Of a stretch of DNA of 64,000 nt, positions 43,069 to 50,986 are shown piece after piece (the stretch's first letter is position 1; each line of letters begins with the position of its first letter). The translations under genes and the position numbers were made by a program. Source of the stretch: Streptomyces kronopolitis (lineage in GTDB: Bacteria; Actinomycetota; Actinomycetes; Streptomycetales; Streptomycetaceae); the NCBI RefSeq assembly GCF_014646275.1, contig NZ_BMND01000022.1, forward strand, positions 62,001 through 126,000. Reading direction: 5' to 3'. The notes below the pieces were generated by a model, which saw nothing but the letters and a program-made list of their open reading frames with translations, did not search any database and was not told the origin of the DNA.

Positions 43069-43291
43069 GAGCCTCGGCCTCCTTCCGGGTGATGAGGACC
43101 GCGCAGAAGGGGCTGGGCAAAACAAACGCCCCGGCGCAGGCGCACGGGGCGTACTCCACCGCACGGAAATCCGTCCGGGAGTTCATCCATACACACCTGC
43201 GCAGGCCGTCCGCAGCTAGCGGATCCTTCGGCCACCGCACGTCCGGAGTCCGGACGCACAGAGACAACCAGCGGTCTTTGGCTTCCGGGAA
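43069..43291 (-). ncRNA. Candidate L10(L12) ribosomal protein leader
   Basis: About 220 nt lie between the predicted rplJ promoter and the rplJ ATG. They are rich in inverted repeats (for example GCGTCCGGACTCCGGACG near 43238-43256) and end with an intrinsic-terminator-like hairpin (43127-43151). Rfam describes an L10 leader bound by L10(L12) complexes in many bacteria; membership here is inferred from position and structure, not from a covariance match. Confidence 0.45.
43127..43151 (-). terminator. Attenuator-like terminator in the rplJ leader
   Basis: A perfect 7-bp outer stem (43127-43133 with 43145-43151) continues into a 3-bp inner stem, and on the minus strand is followed by TTTGTTTTG. 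It lies about 60 nt upstream of the rplJ start, inside the leader. Confidence 0.65.
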
Positions 43292-43321
43292 AAGATACGG
43301 GAGCCGACCGCGGTCAGGCAA
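43292..43321 (-). promoter_or_regulatory. Predicted sigma-HrdB promoter of rplJL
   Basis: TTGCCT and TATCTT hexamers with an 18-bp spacer lie on the minus strand, about 220 nt before rplJ. The interval 43069-43385 (317 bp) holds only this promoter and the leader. Confidence 0.5.
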
Positions 43322-43385
43322 ATCGGCCCGGGCGGGGGCGATCGGCGGGCCCCCGCCCGGGCCGGCGCACGCGTCGTGGAGCCGG

Positions 43386-44240
43386 TCAGGCGCCGGGCGC
43401 GGTGCTCGTCTGGCCGGCCGGCGGCGGGGTCAGGTCGACCTTGCTGCCGTAGTCCGAGAAGAGCGCCGTGGAGCTGCTCGGCTGCTTGCCTCCGAGCTTC
43501 TCCACCTTCTTGACCAGCAGGTCGTGGTCGTCGATCCAGACGTCGAGCTGCTCGCTCTTGGCGCCGCCCTTCGCGAGCTGCTTCCGGACGAGGTCCCGGA
43601 CCGACTTGCCGGCCTTGCCGCTCAGCTGGTCCATCGTGACGGTGCCGGTGTAGTGCGTCGCCTGGACACCGTTCACGTTCTCCTTGCCGACGGCCTTGGC
43701 CGTGCCGGAGGCGATCAGCAGCTCGATCGGCTGGCTCGGGTCGGCGTTCCGCAGGACGTCCTGGAAGAGCGTGCCGGAGCCGCCCAGCCCCTTCGACAGT
43801 GCCTCGTACGAGTACTTCATCCAGGGCTTGCCGCCCACACCCGGCATGACGGCGCTCATGTTCATGTACACGGCGTCCTTGGTGTAGATCGACTTGACCG
43901 GCTTACCGGGGCTGCCCCCGCCGCTCATGGTGTTCGCCACGTTCATCTGCATGCCGTGCGTCCAGTCCAGCCCGCCCTTGGTGGACTGCGTGATCCGGCC
44001 GCGCGGGGTGGTCGTGAGCGTGGTGCCGTCGATCTGCGCGGTCTTCTTGCCGGCGGTCGCCTCCTGGGCGGCCTTCAGCGCGTCCACCGGGCTCTGCGCC
44101 GAGTCCTGCTTGCCGCCCGCCGCGTCGCCGCTCCCACCGCCGCTGCCGGCCGCCTTGCCGCCGTCGTCGTTGCAGGCGCTCAGGCTGCCGACCAACATCA
44201 CCGCACCCGCCACGGCGGCGGCGATACGCGTGCTCCGCAT
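43386..44240 (-). CDS. Secreted lipoprotein, LppX/LprG-like fold suspected
   Basis: The 284-residue product has a lipoprotein signal: MRSTRIAAAVAGAVMLVGSL followed by the lipobox LSAC with Cys23. After a Gly/Ser/Asp linker comes a domain of about 220 residues without catalytic motifs (KAAQEATAGKKTAQIDGTTL, then YTKDAVYMNMSAVMPG and VQATHYTGTVTMDQLSGKAG). The pattern resembles the LppX/LprAFG or LolA-like beta half-barrel lipoproteins of actinobacteria that carry lipids; this is a resemblance in layout, not a proven match. It sits between rplA and rplJ, splitting the usual rplKAJL set, as I recall also in S. coelicolor. Confidence 0.85.
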   Translation of the reverse strand: MRSTRIAAAVAGAVMLVGSLSACNDDGGKAAGSGGGSGDAAGGKQDSAQSPVDALKAAQEATAGKKTAQIDGTTLTTTPRGRITQSTKGGLDWTHGMQMNVANTMSGGGSPGKPVKSIYTKDAVYMNMSAVMPGVGGKPWMKYSYEALSKGLGGSGTLFQDVLRNADPSQPIELLIASGTAKAVGKENVNGVQATHYTGTVTMDQLSGKAGKSVRDLVRKQLAKGGAKSEQLDVWIDDHDLLVKKVEKLGGKQPSSSTALFSDYGSKVDLTPPPAGQTSTAPGA

Positions 44241-44311
44241 GTGAGGCTCCCCCTTAGATCATCTTTATGGACCTCGCGGGCGACTGTAATGCAGGGCACC
44301 GACAACGCATG

Positions 44312-44353
44312 CGTCAGGCCCCGTCCCTCCCGAAGGGGAGACGGGGCCTGACG
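44312..44353 (-). terminator. Terminator hairpin after rplA
   Basis: A perfect 14-bp stem (44312-44325 with 44340-44353) with additional inner pairing lies about 40 bp beyond the rplA stop, separating rplKA from the lipoprotein gene. Confidence 0.65.
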
Positions 44354-44390
44354 TGGAACATCACGCGCTACGAGGCGCTGATCGCGAAGA

Positions 44391-45107
44391 TCAGACGGCC
44401 TCGTCCTCGACGAGGAGGTTGCGGGTGCGGTTGGCGTCCAGCGGGATGCCGGGGCCCATCGTGGTGGTGACGGTCGCCTTCTTGATGTAGCGGCCCTTGG
44501 CGGCGGACGGCTTGAGGCGGTTGATCTCCTCGAGCGCCGCGGCGTAGTTCTCCACCAGCTTGGTCTCGTCGAAGGAGACCTTGCCGATGATGAAGTGGAG
44601 GTTCGCGTGCTTGTCCACGCGGAACTCGATCTTGCCGCCCTTGATGTCGGTGACAGCCTTGGCGACATCCGGGGTGACGGTGCCGGTCTTCGGGTTCGGC
44701 ATCAGACCACGGGGACCGAGCACGCGGCCGAGGCGGCCGACCTTGCCCATGAGGTCCGGGGTCGCGACGACGGCGTCGAAGTCCAGACGGCCCTTGGAGA
44801 CCTCGTCGATCAGTTCGTCCGAGCCGACGATGTCGGCGCCGGCGGCTTCCGCGGCCGCAGCACGGTCACCGGTCGCGAAGACCAGGACCCGGGCGGTCTT
44901 ACCGGTGCCGTGCGGGAGGTTCACGGTGCCACGGACCATCTGGTCCGCCTTGCGCGGGTCGACACCCAGACGCATGGCGACCTCGACGGTCGCGTCGAAC
45001 TTGACGGAGGTGGTCTCCTTGGCGAGACGGACGGCCTCGAGCGGGGCGTACACGCGCTCCCGGTCGATCTTCGCGTCCGCGTTGCGAAGAGTCTTGCTGC
45101 GCTTCAC
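44391..45107 (-). CDS. rplA: 50S ribosomal protein L1
   Basis: This 238-residue L1 forms the E-site stalk. It starts at GTG 45107 (VKRSKTLRNADAKID) after a GGAG. It has VNLPHGTGKTARVLVFA and the signature GRLGRVLGPRGLMPNPKTGT. It follows rplK by 82 bp. Confidence 0.97.
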   Translation of the reverse strand: MKRSKTLRNADAKIDRERVYAPLEAVRLAKETTSVKFDATVEVAMRLGVDPRKADQMVRGTVNLPHGTGKTARVLVFATGDRAAAAEAAGADIVGSDELIDEVSKGRLDFDAVVATPDLMGKVGRLGRVLGPRGLMPNPKTGTVTPDVAKAVTDIKGGKIEFRVDKHANLHFIIGKVSFDETKLVENYAAALEEINRLKPSAAKGRYIKKATVTTTMGPGIPLDANRTRNLLVEDEAV

Positions 45108-45189
45108 TTCTGCTCCTGGTGCAGTGGGGTGGAGTCGTGGTGCGGACCAGCGCCTGGTCCTGCCACGGGGTGCCGTGAGGGGCTGGGGA

Positions 45190-45624
45190 TCAGCCCTCGA
45201 CCGTGACGCCCATGGAACGGGCGGTGCCGGCGATGATCTTCTCGGCGGCGTCCAGGTCGTTGGCGTTCAGGTCGGGCATCTTGGTGGTGGCGATGTCGCG
45301 GACCTGGTCGCGGGTGATCTTGGCGACCTTGGTCTTGTGCGGCTCGCCGGAGCCCTTCTCCACGCCCGCGGCCTTCAGGATGAGCTTCGCGGCCGGCGGG
45401 GTCTTGGTGATGAAGGTGAAGGAACGGTCCTCGTAGACCGTGATCTCCACCGGCACGACCATGCCACGCTGCGACTCGGTCGCGGCGTTGTAGGCCTTGC
45501 AGAACTCCATGATGTTGACGCCGTGCTGGCCCAGCGCGGGGCCGACCGGCGGAGCCGGGTTTGCGGCGCCGGCGCTGATCTGGAGCTTGATAAGCCCCGT
45601 GACCTTCTTCTTCTTGGGAGGCAT
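45190..45624 (-). CDS. rplK: 50S ribosomal protein L11
   Basis: This 144-residue L11 begins MPPKKKKVTGLIKLQISAG. The proline-rich N-terminal segment NPAPPVGPALGQHGVNIMEFC binds thiostrepton together with 23S rRNA. The rRNA-binding C-terminal domain follows from about residue 75. A terminator and a palindrome-overlapped promoter lie upstream, so rplKA is probably its own unit. Confidence 0.97.
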   Translation of the reverse strand: MPPKKKKVTGLIKLQISAGAANPAPPVGPALGQHGVNIMEFCKAYNAATESQRGMVVPVEITVYEDRSFTFITKTPPAAKLILKAAGVEKGSGEPHKTKVAKITRDQVRDIATTKMPDLNANDLDAAEKIIAGTARSMGVTVEG

Positions 45625-45688
45625 GCTCTCTCCGGGTCCTAGTGAGAGGTGTTTCGCCGAGCCATCCGGTCATCCGGATGGAGGCATA

Positions 45689-45719
45689 CCGCACCACGAT
45701 AACGGGTATCGTCGTGCGG
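45689..45719. promoter_or_regulatory. Inverted repeat overlapping the rplK promoter region
   Basis: Thirteen-nucleotide arms (45689-45701 with 45707-45719, one mismatch) surround a 5-nt centre. A possible promoter on the minus strand (TTGGCC at 45718-45723, TATCGT at 45696-45701, 16-bp spacer) falls within it. It could be an operator or a hairpin at the very start of the transcript. Confidence 0.4.
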
Positions 45720-45720
45720 C

Positions 45721-45770
45721 CAAAAACCGAGCAGGTCAGACCGGCTGTGAGCCCGTCTGACCTGGTCGGT
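45721..45770 (-). terminator. Strong U-tailed terminator between nusG and rplK
   Basis: A long stem (45726-45745 region pairing with 45751-45770, two mismatches) is followed on the minus strand by TTTTT (45722-45726). It starts about 23 bp after the nusG stop. It is the clearest intrinsic terminator in the window and would separate secE-nusG from rplKA. Confidence 0.85.
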
Positions 45771-45792
45771 TTGGCTGGTGGTCCGGAAGAAC

Positions 45793-46659
45793 CTAGTTCT
45801 TCTGGATCTGGTCGAAGCTCAGCTCGACCGGGGTCTCGCGGCCGAAGATCTCGACGAGGCCCTTGACCTTCTTCGAGTCGGCGTTGATCTCGTTGATCGT
45901 CGCCTGCAGCGTCGCGAACGGGCCGTCGGTGACGGTGACGGAGTCGCCCACCTCGAAGTCCAGCACCTGGACCTCGACCTTGCGGGACGGCGCCGGCTTG
46001 CCCTCGGCCGCGGCGGCCTCCTTGGCGGCCTTCTCCTCGGCCTCCGGAGCGAGCATCTTGACGATCTCGTCCAGCGTCAGCGGGTAGGGGTCGTAGGCGT
46101 TGCCGACGAAGCCGGTGACACCCGGGGTGTTGCGGACGACGCCCCAGGACTCGTTCGTCAGGTCCATGCGCACGAGAACGTAGCCCGGGAGCTTGTTCTG
46201 GCGGATGGTCTTGCGCTCGCCGTTCTTGATCTGCGCGACCTCTTCCTGCGGCACCTCGGCCTGGAAGATGAAGTCCTCGACGTTCAGCGAGACGGCACGC
46301 TGTTCGAGGTTGGTCTTCACGCGGTTCTCGTAGCCCGCGTAGGTGTGGATGACGTACCACTCACCGGGCAGGCCGCGGAGTTCCTCGCGGAGGGCGGCGA
46401 CCGGGTCGACCGGCTCCTGCTCCTCGTCCTCGGCGACCTCGGCGGTGGCCTCGGCGTCCTCCTCGACGTGCACAGCGGCCTCTTCGGCGGGCTCACCGGC
46501 GGCGGCGTCCTCGGCGTCGACCTCGTCGACCGCGTCGGCGTTCTCGACGATGTCACGCGCGGTGTCGTCGCCCTCGACCTCGGCCGAGGCGGCCGCGTCC
46601 ACGTCGGCCGCTGCCGTTTCGGCGGAGTCGGCGGCGTCGTTCAGGTTCGGGTCAGACAC
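45793..46659 (-). CDS. nusG: Transcription termination/antitermination factor NusG
   Basis: This 288-residue NusG starts at GTG 46659 (VSDPNLNDAADSAET). The first 95 or so residues are an acidic Ala/Glu/Asp-rich extension seen in Streptomyces. The NGN domain begins at GEWYVIHTYAGYENRVKTNLEQR, with LPGYVLVRMDL and NTPGVTGFVG. The KOW domain near the C-terminus has FEVGDSVTVTDGPFATLQATINEI. It binds RNA polymerase and couples it to the ribosome via S10. It lies 73 bp after secE. Confidence 0.97.
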   Translation of the reverse strand: MSDPNLNDAADSAETAAADVDAAASAEVEGDDTARDIVENADAVDEVDAEDAAAGEPAEEAAVHVEEDAEATAEVAEDEEQEPVDPVAALREELRGLPGEWYVIHTYAGYENRVKTNLEQRAVSLNVEDFIFQAEVPQEEVAQIKNGERKTIRQNKLPGYVLVRMDLTNESWGVVRNTPGVTGFVGNAYDPYPLTLDEIVKMLAPEAEEKAAKEAAAAEGKPAPSRKVEVQVLDFEVGDSVTVTDGPFATLQATINEINADSKKVKGLVEIFGRETPVELSFDQIQKN

Positions 46660-46732
46660 GGTGGCTGCTTCTTCCTGGCTTCAAGGGGTTGAACATGCGA
46701 AACGGGCGCCCGCTGAGGCGCCCTCCGCGGGA

Positions 46733-47029
46733 TCAGCCGAAGACGTACCCGACGACTCGGTTGATTCCCAAGTCAATCACGGTTACGAGACCGATGATGA
46801 TGACAACGAAGACGATCACCACACTGGTGTACGTCGACAGCTGGCTGCGCGTGGGCCAGACGACCTTGCGGAGCTCCGCCACGATCTGGCGGTAGAAAAG
46901 CGCGAGCCGCGCGAAAGGGCCCTTCTTGCCGCGCTTGCCGCCGCGACGGGGCTTCTTCTGGGAATCCGCGGTGTCGTCCTCGGAATGACCGCGCTCAGGC
47001 ATGTCGATGGAGCCCAGGGCGTCCGTCAC
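46733..47029 (-). CDS. secE: Preprotein translocase subunit SecE
   Basis: This 98-residue single-span SecE has a charged, Lys/Arg-rich N-terminal part, the amphipathic helix YRQIVAELRKVVWPTRSQL with the conserved VVWPT, and one membrane helix (TSVVIVFVVIIIGLVTVIDLGI). It stabilises SecY. The start is the GTG at 47029; a later ATG (PERGHSEDD) is possible. It directly follows tRNA-Trp in transcription. Confidence 0.95.
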   Translation of the reverse strand: MTDALGSIDMPERGHSEDDTADSQKKPRRGGKRGKKGPFARLALFYRQIVAELRKVVWPTRSQLSTYTSVVIVFVVIIIGLVTVIDLGINRVVGYVFG

Positions 47030-47136
47030 TCGTCCTCACCTGAATCCGGATCGTGGCCGTGCCGCGCCTTGCCCTGCCGCACGGCGGTGCATTTCCTACG
47101 TACGCGTGCACGCACCGTGGTGGAGAGTGCGTGTAG

Positions 47137-47209
47137 CAGGGCCGGAGGGACTTGAACCCCCAACCGCTGGTTTTGGAGACCAGTGCTCTACCAATTGAGC
47201 TACGACCCT
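47137..47209 (-). tRNA. trpT: tRNA-Trp (CCA anticodon)
   Basis: This 73-nt tRNA has the acceptor pair AGGGTCG/CGGCCCT, the D-arm AGCTCAATTGGTAGAGC, the anticodon arm CTGGT CTCCAAA ACCAG with anticodon CCA, the T-arm GGGGG TTCAAGT CCCTC, and G as discriminator. CCA is not clearly encoded. A tRNA-Trp before secE-nusG is the standard actinobacterial order. Confidence 0.97.
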
Positions 47210-47392
47210 TTGTGGTTCCCCCAACCTACCGCATACGGGCGACTGCACCTGGTGCATGTCCCGCGGCGACCTGTTGGGAGCCAACGGTCAGCGAGTGTAC
47301 GTGCTTCGGGGCCGGGCGTCGAACACGATCCATGCGGGTGGTGCCCGCAAACCCGTGTGCCGGGCTCGTCGGGGGTCTGCAACGATGCATGT

Positions 47393-48628
47393 ATGAGCGC
47401 TGCAACCCCTTCCGCATCGTCCCCCACCGAACGCCGGGTCTCGGCCCGCGTCGGTTCGATCTCCGAGTCGGCGACCCTCGCCGTCGACGCCAAGGCGAAG
47501 GCCCTCAAGGCCGCCGGACGTCCGGTGATCGGCTTCGGCGCCGGTGAGCCCGACTTCCCCACGCCCGACTACATCGTCGAGGCGGCCGTCGAGGCCTGCC
47601 GCAACCCGAAGTACCACCGCTACACCCCGGCCGGCGGCCTGCCCGAGCTGAAGACCGCGATCGCCGCGAAGACGCTGCGCGACTCCGGCTACGAGATCGA
47701 GGCCGCGAACGTCCTGGTGACGAACGGTGGCAAGCAGGCGATCTACGAGGCGTTCGCAGCGATCCTCGACCCGGGCGACGAGGTCATCGTCCCGGCGCCG
47801 TACTGGACCACCTACCCCGAGTCGATCCGCCTAGCCGGCGGTGTGCCGGTGGACGTGGTCGCCGACGAGACCACCGGCTACCGCGTGACCGTGGAGCAGC
47901 TGGAGGCGGCCCGCACGGAGCGCACCAAGGTGCTGCTGTTCGTCTCGCCGTCGAACCCGACCGGCGCGGTCTACACCCGCGAGCAGGTCGAGGCGGTCGG
48001 CCGCTGGGCCGCCGAGCACGGCCTGTGGGTGCTGACCGACGAGATCTACGAGCACCTGGTCTACGGCGACGCCGAGTTCTCGTCGCTGCCGGTGGTCGTG
48101 CCCGAGCTGCGCGACAAGTGCATCATCGTCAACGGTGTCGCCAAGACGTACGCGATGACCGGCTGGCGGGTGGGCTGGGCGATCGGCCCCAAGGACGTCA
48201 TCAAGGCCGCGGCGAACCTCCAGTCGCACGCCACGTCCAACGTCTCCAACGTCGCCCAGGCCGCGGCCATCGCGGCGGTCTCCGGCGATCTGACGGCCGT
48301 CGAGGAGATGAAGGTCGCCTTCGACCGCCGGCGTCGCACCATCGTGCGGATGCTCAACGAGATCGACGGCGTGCTGTGCCCGGAGCCGGAGGGCGCGTTC
48401 TACGCGTACCCGTCGGTCAAGGAGCTGCTGGGCAAGGAGATCCGCGGCAAGCGCCCGCAGACCAGCGTCGAGCTGGCCGGGCTGATCCTGGAGGAGGCGG
48501 AGGTCGCCGTCGTCCCGGGTGAGGCCTTCGGCACCCCCGGCTACCTGCGGCTCTCCTACGCACTGGGCGACGAGGACCTGGTCGAGGGCGTGTCGCGGCT
48601 GCAGAAGCTGCTGGCGGAGGCCAAGTAG
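47393..48628 (+). CDS. aspC: Pyridoxal-phosphate aminotransferase (aspartate aminotransferase class)
   Basis: This 411-residue fold-type I aminotransferase has FGAGEPDFPTPDYI, RYTPAGGLPELKTAI, SPSNPTGAVYT and the PLP lysine Lys251 in VNGVAKTYAMTGWRVGW. An Arg in GYLRLSYA binds the substrate carboxylate. The 1-beta/prephenate type of aspartate aminotransferase is the best fit; substrate range cannot be set from sequence. The ATG at 47393 has only a weak ribosome-binding site, so a short-leader transcript is possible. A strong terminator follows. Confidence 0.9.
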   Translation: MSAATPSASSPTERRVSARVGSISESATLAVDAKAKALKAAGRPVIGFGAGEPDFPTPDYIVEAAVEACRNPKYHRYTPAGGLPELKTAIAAKTLRDSGYEIEAANVLVTNGGKQAIYEAFAAILDPGDEVIVPAPYWTTYPESIRLAGGVPVDVVADETTGYRVTVEQLEAARTERTKVLLFVSPSNPTGAVYTREQVEAVGRWAAEHGLWVLTDEIYEHLVYGDAEFSSLPVVVPELRDKCIIVNGVAKTYAMTGWRVGWAIGPKDVIKAAANLQSHATSNVSNVAQAAAIAAVSGDLTAVEEMKVAFDRRRRTIVRMLNEIDGVLCPEPEGAFYAYPSVKELLGKEIRGKRPQTSVELAGLILEEAEVAVVPGEAFGTPGYLRLSYALGDEDLVEGVSRLQKLLAEAK

Positions 48629-48670
48629 ACCCTCGAAAGCGGTCAGCACCTCCGGAAATCCGGGGGTGAC

Positions 48671-48709
48671 ACGAGCGGGCGCCGGGAGACCTTCCCGGCG
48701 CCCGCTCGT
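48671..48709 (+). terminator. Perfect 17-bp terminator after aspC
   Basis: Bases 48671-48687 pair without mismatch with 48693-48709 around a 5-nt loop, about 43 bp after the aspC stop, with CCGTTCTCC downstream. Confidence 0.75.
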
Positions 48710-48778
48710 CCGTTCTCCCGGACACCCCTTCGGGAAAGGCCCTACCGGCGCGCCGGTCCCATGCGGCAAGATCTTGGG

Positions 48779-49837
48779 ATGGAGAGCGTTCGTGCCCGCG
48801 GCGGAGCCGCCATTCGAGACCTGCGCCAGCTGCCGAAGGCCCATCTGCACCTGCATTTCACCGGTTCGATGCGGCCCGCCACCCTGCTGGAGCTCGCCGA
48901 CAAGTACGGCGTCCACCTGCCGGAGGCGCTGCGCGGCGGTGAGCCGCCCCAGCTGCGCGCCACGGACGAGCGCGGCTGGTTCCGCTTCCAGCGGCTGTAC
49001 GACCTCGCACGGTCGTGTCTGCGGGAGCCCGAGGACATCCAGCGGCTGGTGCGTGAGGCCGCCGAGGAGGACGTCCGCGACGGCTCGCGGTGGCTGGAGA
49101 TCCAGGTCGACCCGACCTCGTACGCGCCGCGGCTGGGCGGGCTGATCCCGGCCCTGGAGATCATTCTGGACGCGGTGCGCGGCGCGTCGCGGGACACCGG
49201 GCTCGGCATCCGCGTGCTGGTCGCCGCGAACCGTATGAAGCACCCGCTGGACGCCCGCACGCTGGCCCGGCTCGCGGTGCGCTACGCCGACCACGGAGTG
49301 ATCGGTTTCGGGCTGTCCAACGACGAACGCCGGGGGTTCGCCCGGGACTTCGACCGCGCCTTCGCCATCGCGCGCGAGGGCGGTCTGCTGGCGGCGCCGC
49401 ACGGCGGGGAGCTGTCCGGGCCGGCCAGCGTCCGCGACTGCCTGGACGATCTGCACGCCGGCCGGGTGGGGCACGGCGTGCGGGCCGCGGAGGACCCCGC
49501 GCTGCTGCGCCGGCTGGCCGCGCGCGGGGTGACCTGCGAGGTGTGCCCGTCGTCGAATGTGGCGCTGGGGGTCTACGAGAAGCCGGAGGACGTGCCGCTG
49601 CGGACGCTGTTCGACGCGGGCGTGCCGATGGCGCTGGGCGCCGACGACCCGCTGCTGTTCGGGTCGCGGCTGGCCGCGCAGTACGAGATCGCCCGCGGTG
49701 TGCACGACTTCACCGATGCCGAACTCGCCGAGCTGGCCCGGCAGTCGGTCCGCGGCTCGTGCGCCCCGCAGGACGAGAAGCAGCGGCTGCTGGCGGGGAT
49801 CGACGCCTGGCTGGCCGGGCCGGGCGCGGCGGCCTGA
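48779..49837 (+). CDS. add: Adenosine deaminase
   Basis: The 352-residue metallo-dependent hydrolase deaminates adenosine or deoxyadenosine to inosine. Metal ligands are in LPKAHLHLHFTGS, APHGGE (with the catalytic Glu; the usual motif is HAGE), VGHGV, and LGADDP. The order and spacing fit the family. The start is ATG 48779 (MESVRARGG); another ATG six codons earlier is possible, and neither has a strong ribosome-binding site. It is convergent with murB. Confidence 0.9.
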   Translation: MESVRARGGAAIRDLRQLPKAHLHLHFTGSMRPATLLELADKYGVHLPEALRGGEPPQLRATDERGWFRFQRLYDLARSCLREPEDIQRLVREAAEEDVRDGSRWLEIQVDPTSYAPRLGGLIPALEIILDAVRGASRDTGLGIRVLVAANRMKHPLDARTLARLAVRYADHGVIGFGLSNDERRGFARDFDRAFAIAREGGLLAAPHGGELSGPASVRDCLDDLHAGRVGHGVRAAEDPALLRRLAARGVTCEVCPSSNVALGVYEKPEDVPLRTLFDAGVPMALGADDPLLFGSRLAAQYEIARGVHDFTDAELAELARQSVRGSCAPQDEKQRLLAGIDAWLAGPGAAA

Positions 49838-49869
49838 TCCGAACGGCGGCGCCCGGCGAGCGGCGGAGC

Positions 49870-50925
49870 CTAGAGGCTGACGCCGACCGTCACCGGTTCG
49901 TTGACGAGCGTGACGCCGAAGGCCTCGTGGACGCCGTCGCGGACCTCGCGGGCCAGGGCGAGCAGGTCCTCGGTGGTGGCCTGGCCGCGGTTGGTGAGCG
50001 CGAGGGTGTGCTTGGTGGAGATGCGGGCCGGGCCGCTGCCGTAGCCCTTGGTGAAGCCGGCCCGGTCGATCAGCCAGGCGGCGGAGGTCTTGACCAGGCC
50101 CTCGCCGGCCGGGAAGGCGGGCGGGGCGGTCTCGGGGCCGAGCCGGTCGTGGACCCGCTGGAGGAAGGCGGCGTGCTCGGCCTCGGTGAGGATCGGGTTG
50201 GTGAAGAAGGAGCCGGCCGACCAGGTGTCGTGGTCGGCGGGGTCCAGCACCATGCCCTTGCCGGCCCGCAGCGCCAGCACGGTCTCCCGGGCGGCGGCGG
50301 CCGGGACCCGGTCACCGGCCCCGACGCCGAGGGCGCGGGCGGTCTCGGGGTACTTCAGGGGCGCGGACAGGCCCCCGGCGTCCTCCAGGGCGAAGCGCAC
50401 GCGCAGCACCACGAAGCGGTCGGGGTGCTCCTTGAAGCGGCTGTGGCGGTAGGAGAAGCCGCACTCCTCGTTCGGGATCGTGACGGTCTCGCCGGCCCGG
50501 CGGTCGTAGGCGACGACCTCGGTGATCGTGGTGGAGACCTCCTGGCCGTACGCGCCCACGTTCTGGATCGGGGTGGCGCCCGCCGAGCCGGGGATGCCGG
50601 CCAGGCACTCCACACCGGCCAGCCCGGCCTCGACCGTACGGGCGACCGCCTCGGACCAGTTCTCGCCGGCGGCGAGGGTGAGGGTCGTGCCGTTGAGGGC
50701 GAAGCCTTGGGTGGCGATGCGCAGGGCCGTGCCGTCGAAGCCCTTGTCGCCGATGACGAGGTTGCTGCCGCCGCCGATGATCAGCAGCGGGTCCCCGGCC
50801 GCGTCGGCCGCGCGGACGGCCGCGATCACCTCGTCGTCGGTGGTGGCCGTCACGAGGCGGGTGGCCGGGCCGCCGAGGCGGAAGGTGGTCAGCGGGGCGA
50901 GGGGCGCGTCATGGAGTTCCTGCAC
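49870..50925 (-). CDS. murB: UDP-N-acetylenolpyruvoylglucosamine reductase
   Basis: The 351-residue FAD enzyme reduces enolpyruvyl-UDP-GlcNAc to UDP-MurNAc in peptidoglycan synthesis. FAD-binding motifs include IGGGSNLVIGDKGFDG and GIPGSAGATPIQNVGAYGQE. SAGSFFTNPI has the catalytic Ser that protonates the intermediate. The C-terminal KHTLALTNRGQATT is typical. It lies 61 bp after the HadB-like gene on the same strand, a linkage also seen in other Streptomyces. Confidence 0.95.
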   Translation of the reverse strand: MQELHDAPLAPLTTFRLGGPATRLVTATTDDEVIAAVRAADAAGDPLLIIGGGSNLVIGDKGFDGTALRIATQGFALNGTTLTLAAGENWSEAVARTVEAGLAGVECLAGIPGSAGATPIQNVGAYGQEVSTTITEVVAYDRRAGETVTIPNEECGFSYRHSRFKEHPDRFVVLRVRFALEDAGGLSAPLKYPETARALGVGAGDRVPAAAARETVLALRAGKGMVLDPADHDTWSAGSFFTNPILTEAEHAAFLQRVHDRLGPETAPPAFPAGEGLVKTSAAWLIDRAGFTKGYGSGPARISTKHTLALTNRGQATTEDLLALAREVRDGVHEAFGVTLVNEPVTVGVSL

Positions 50926-50986
50926 GCGCCCAAGGGTACGGGGGCGGTCCGGCGTCCTCGGCCGGCCGCCCCCGGACGGCTGCGGC

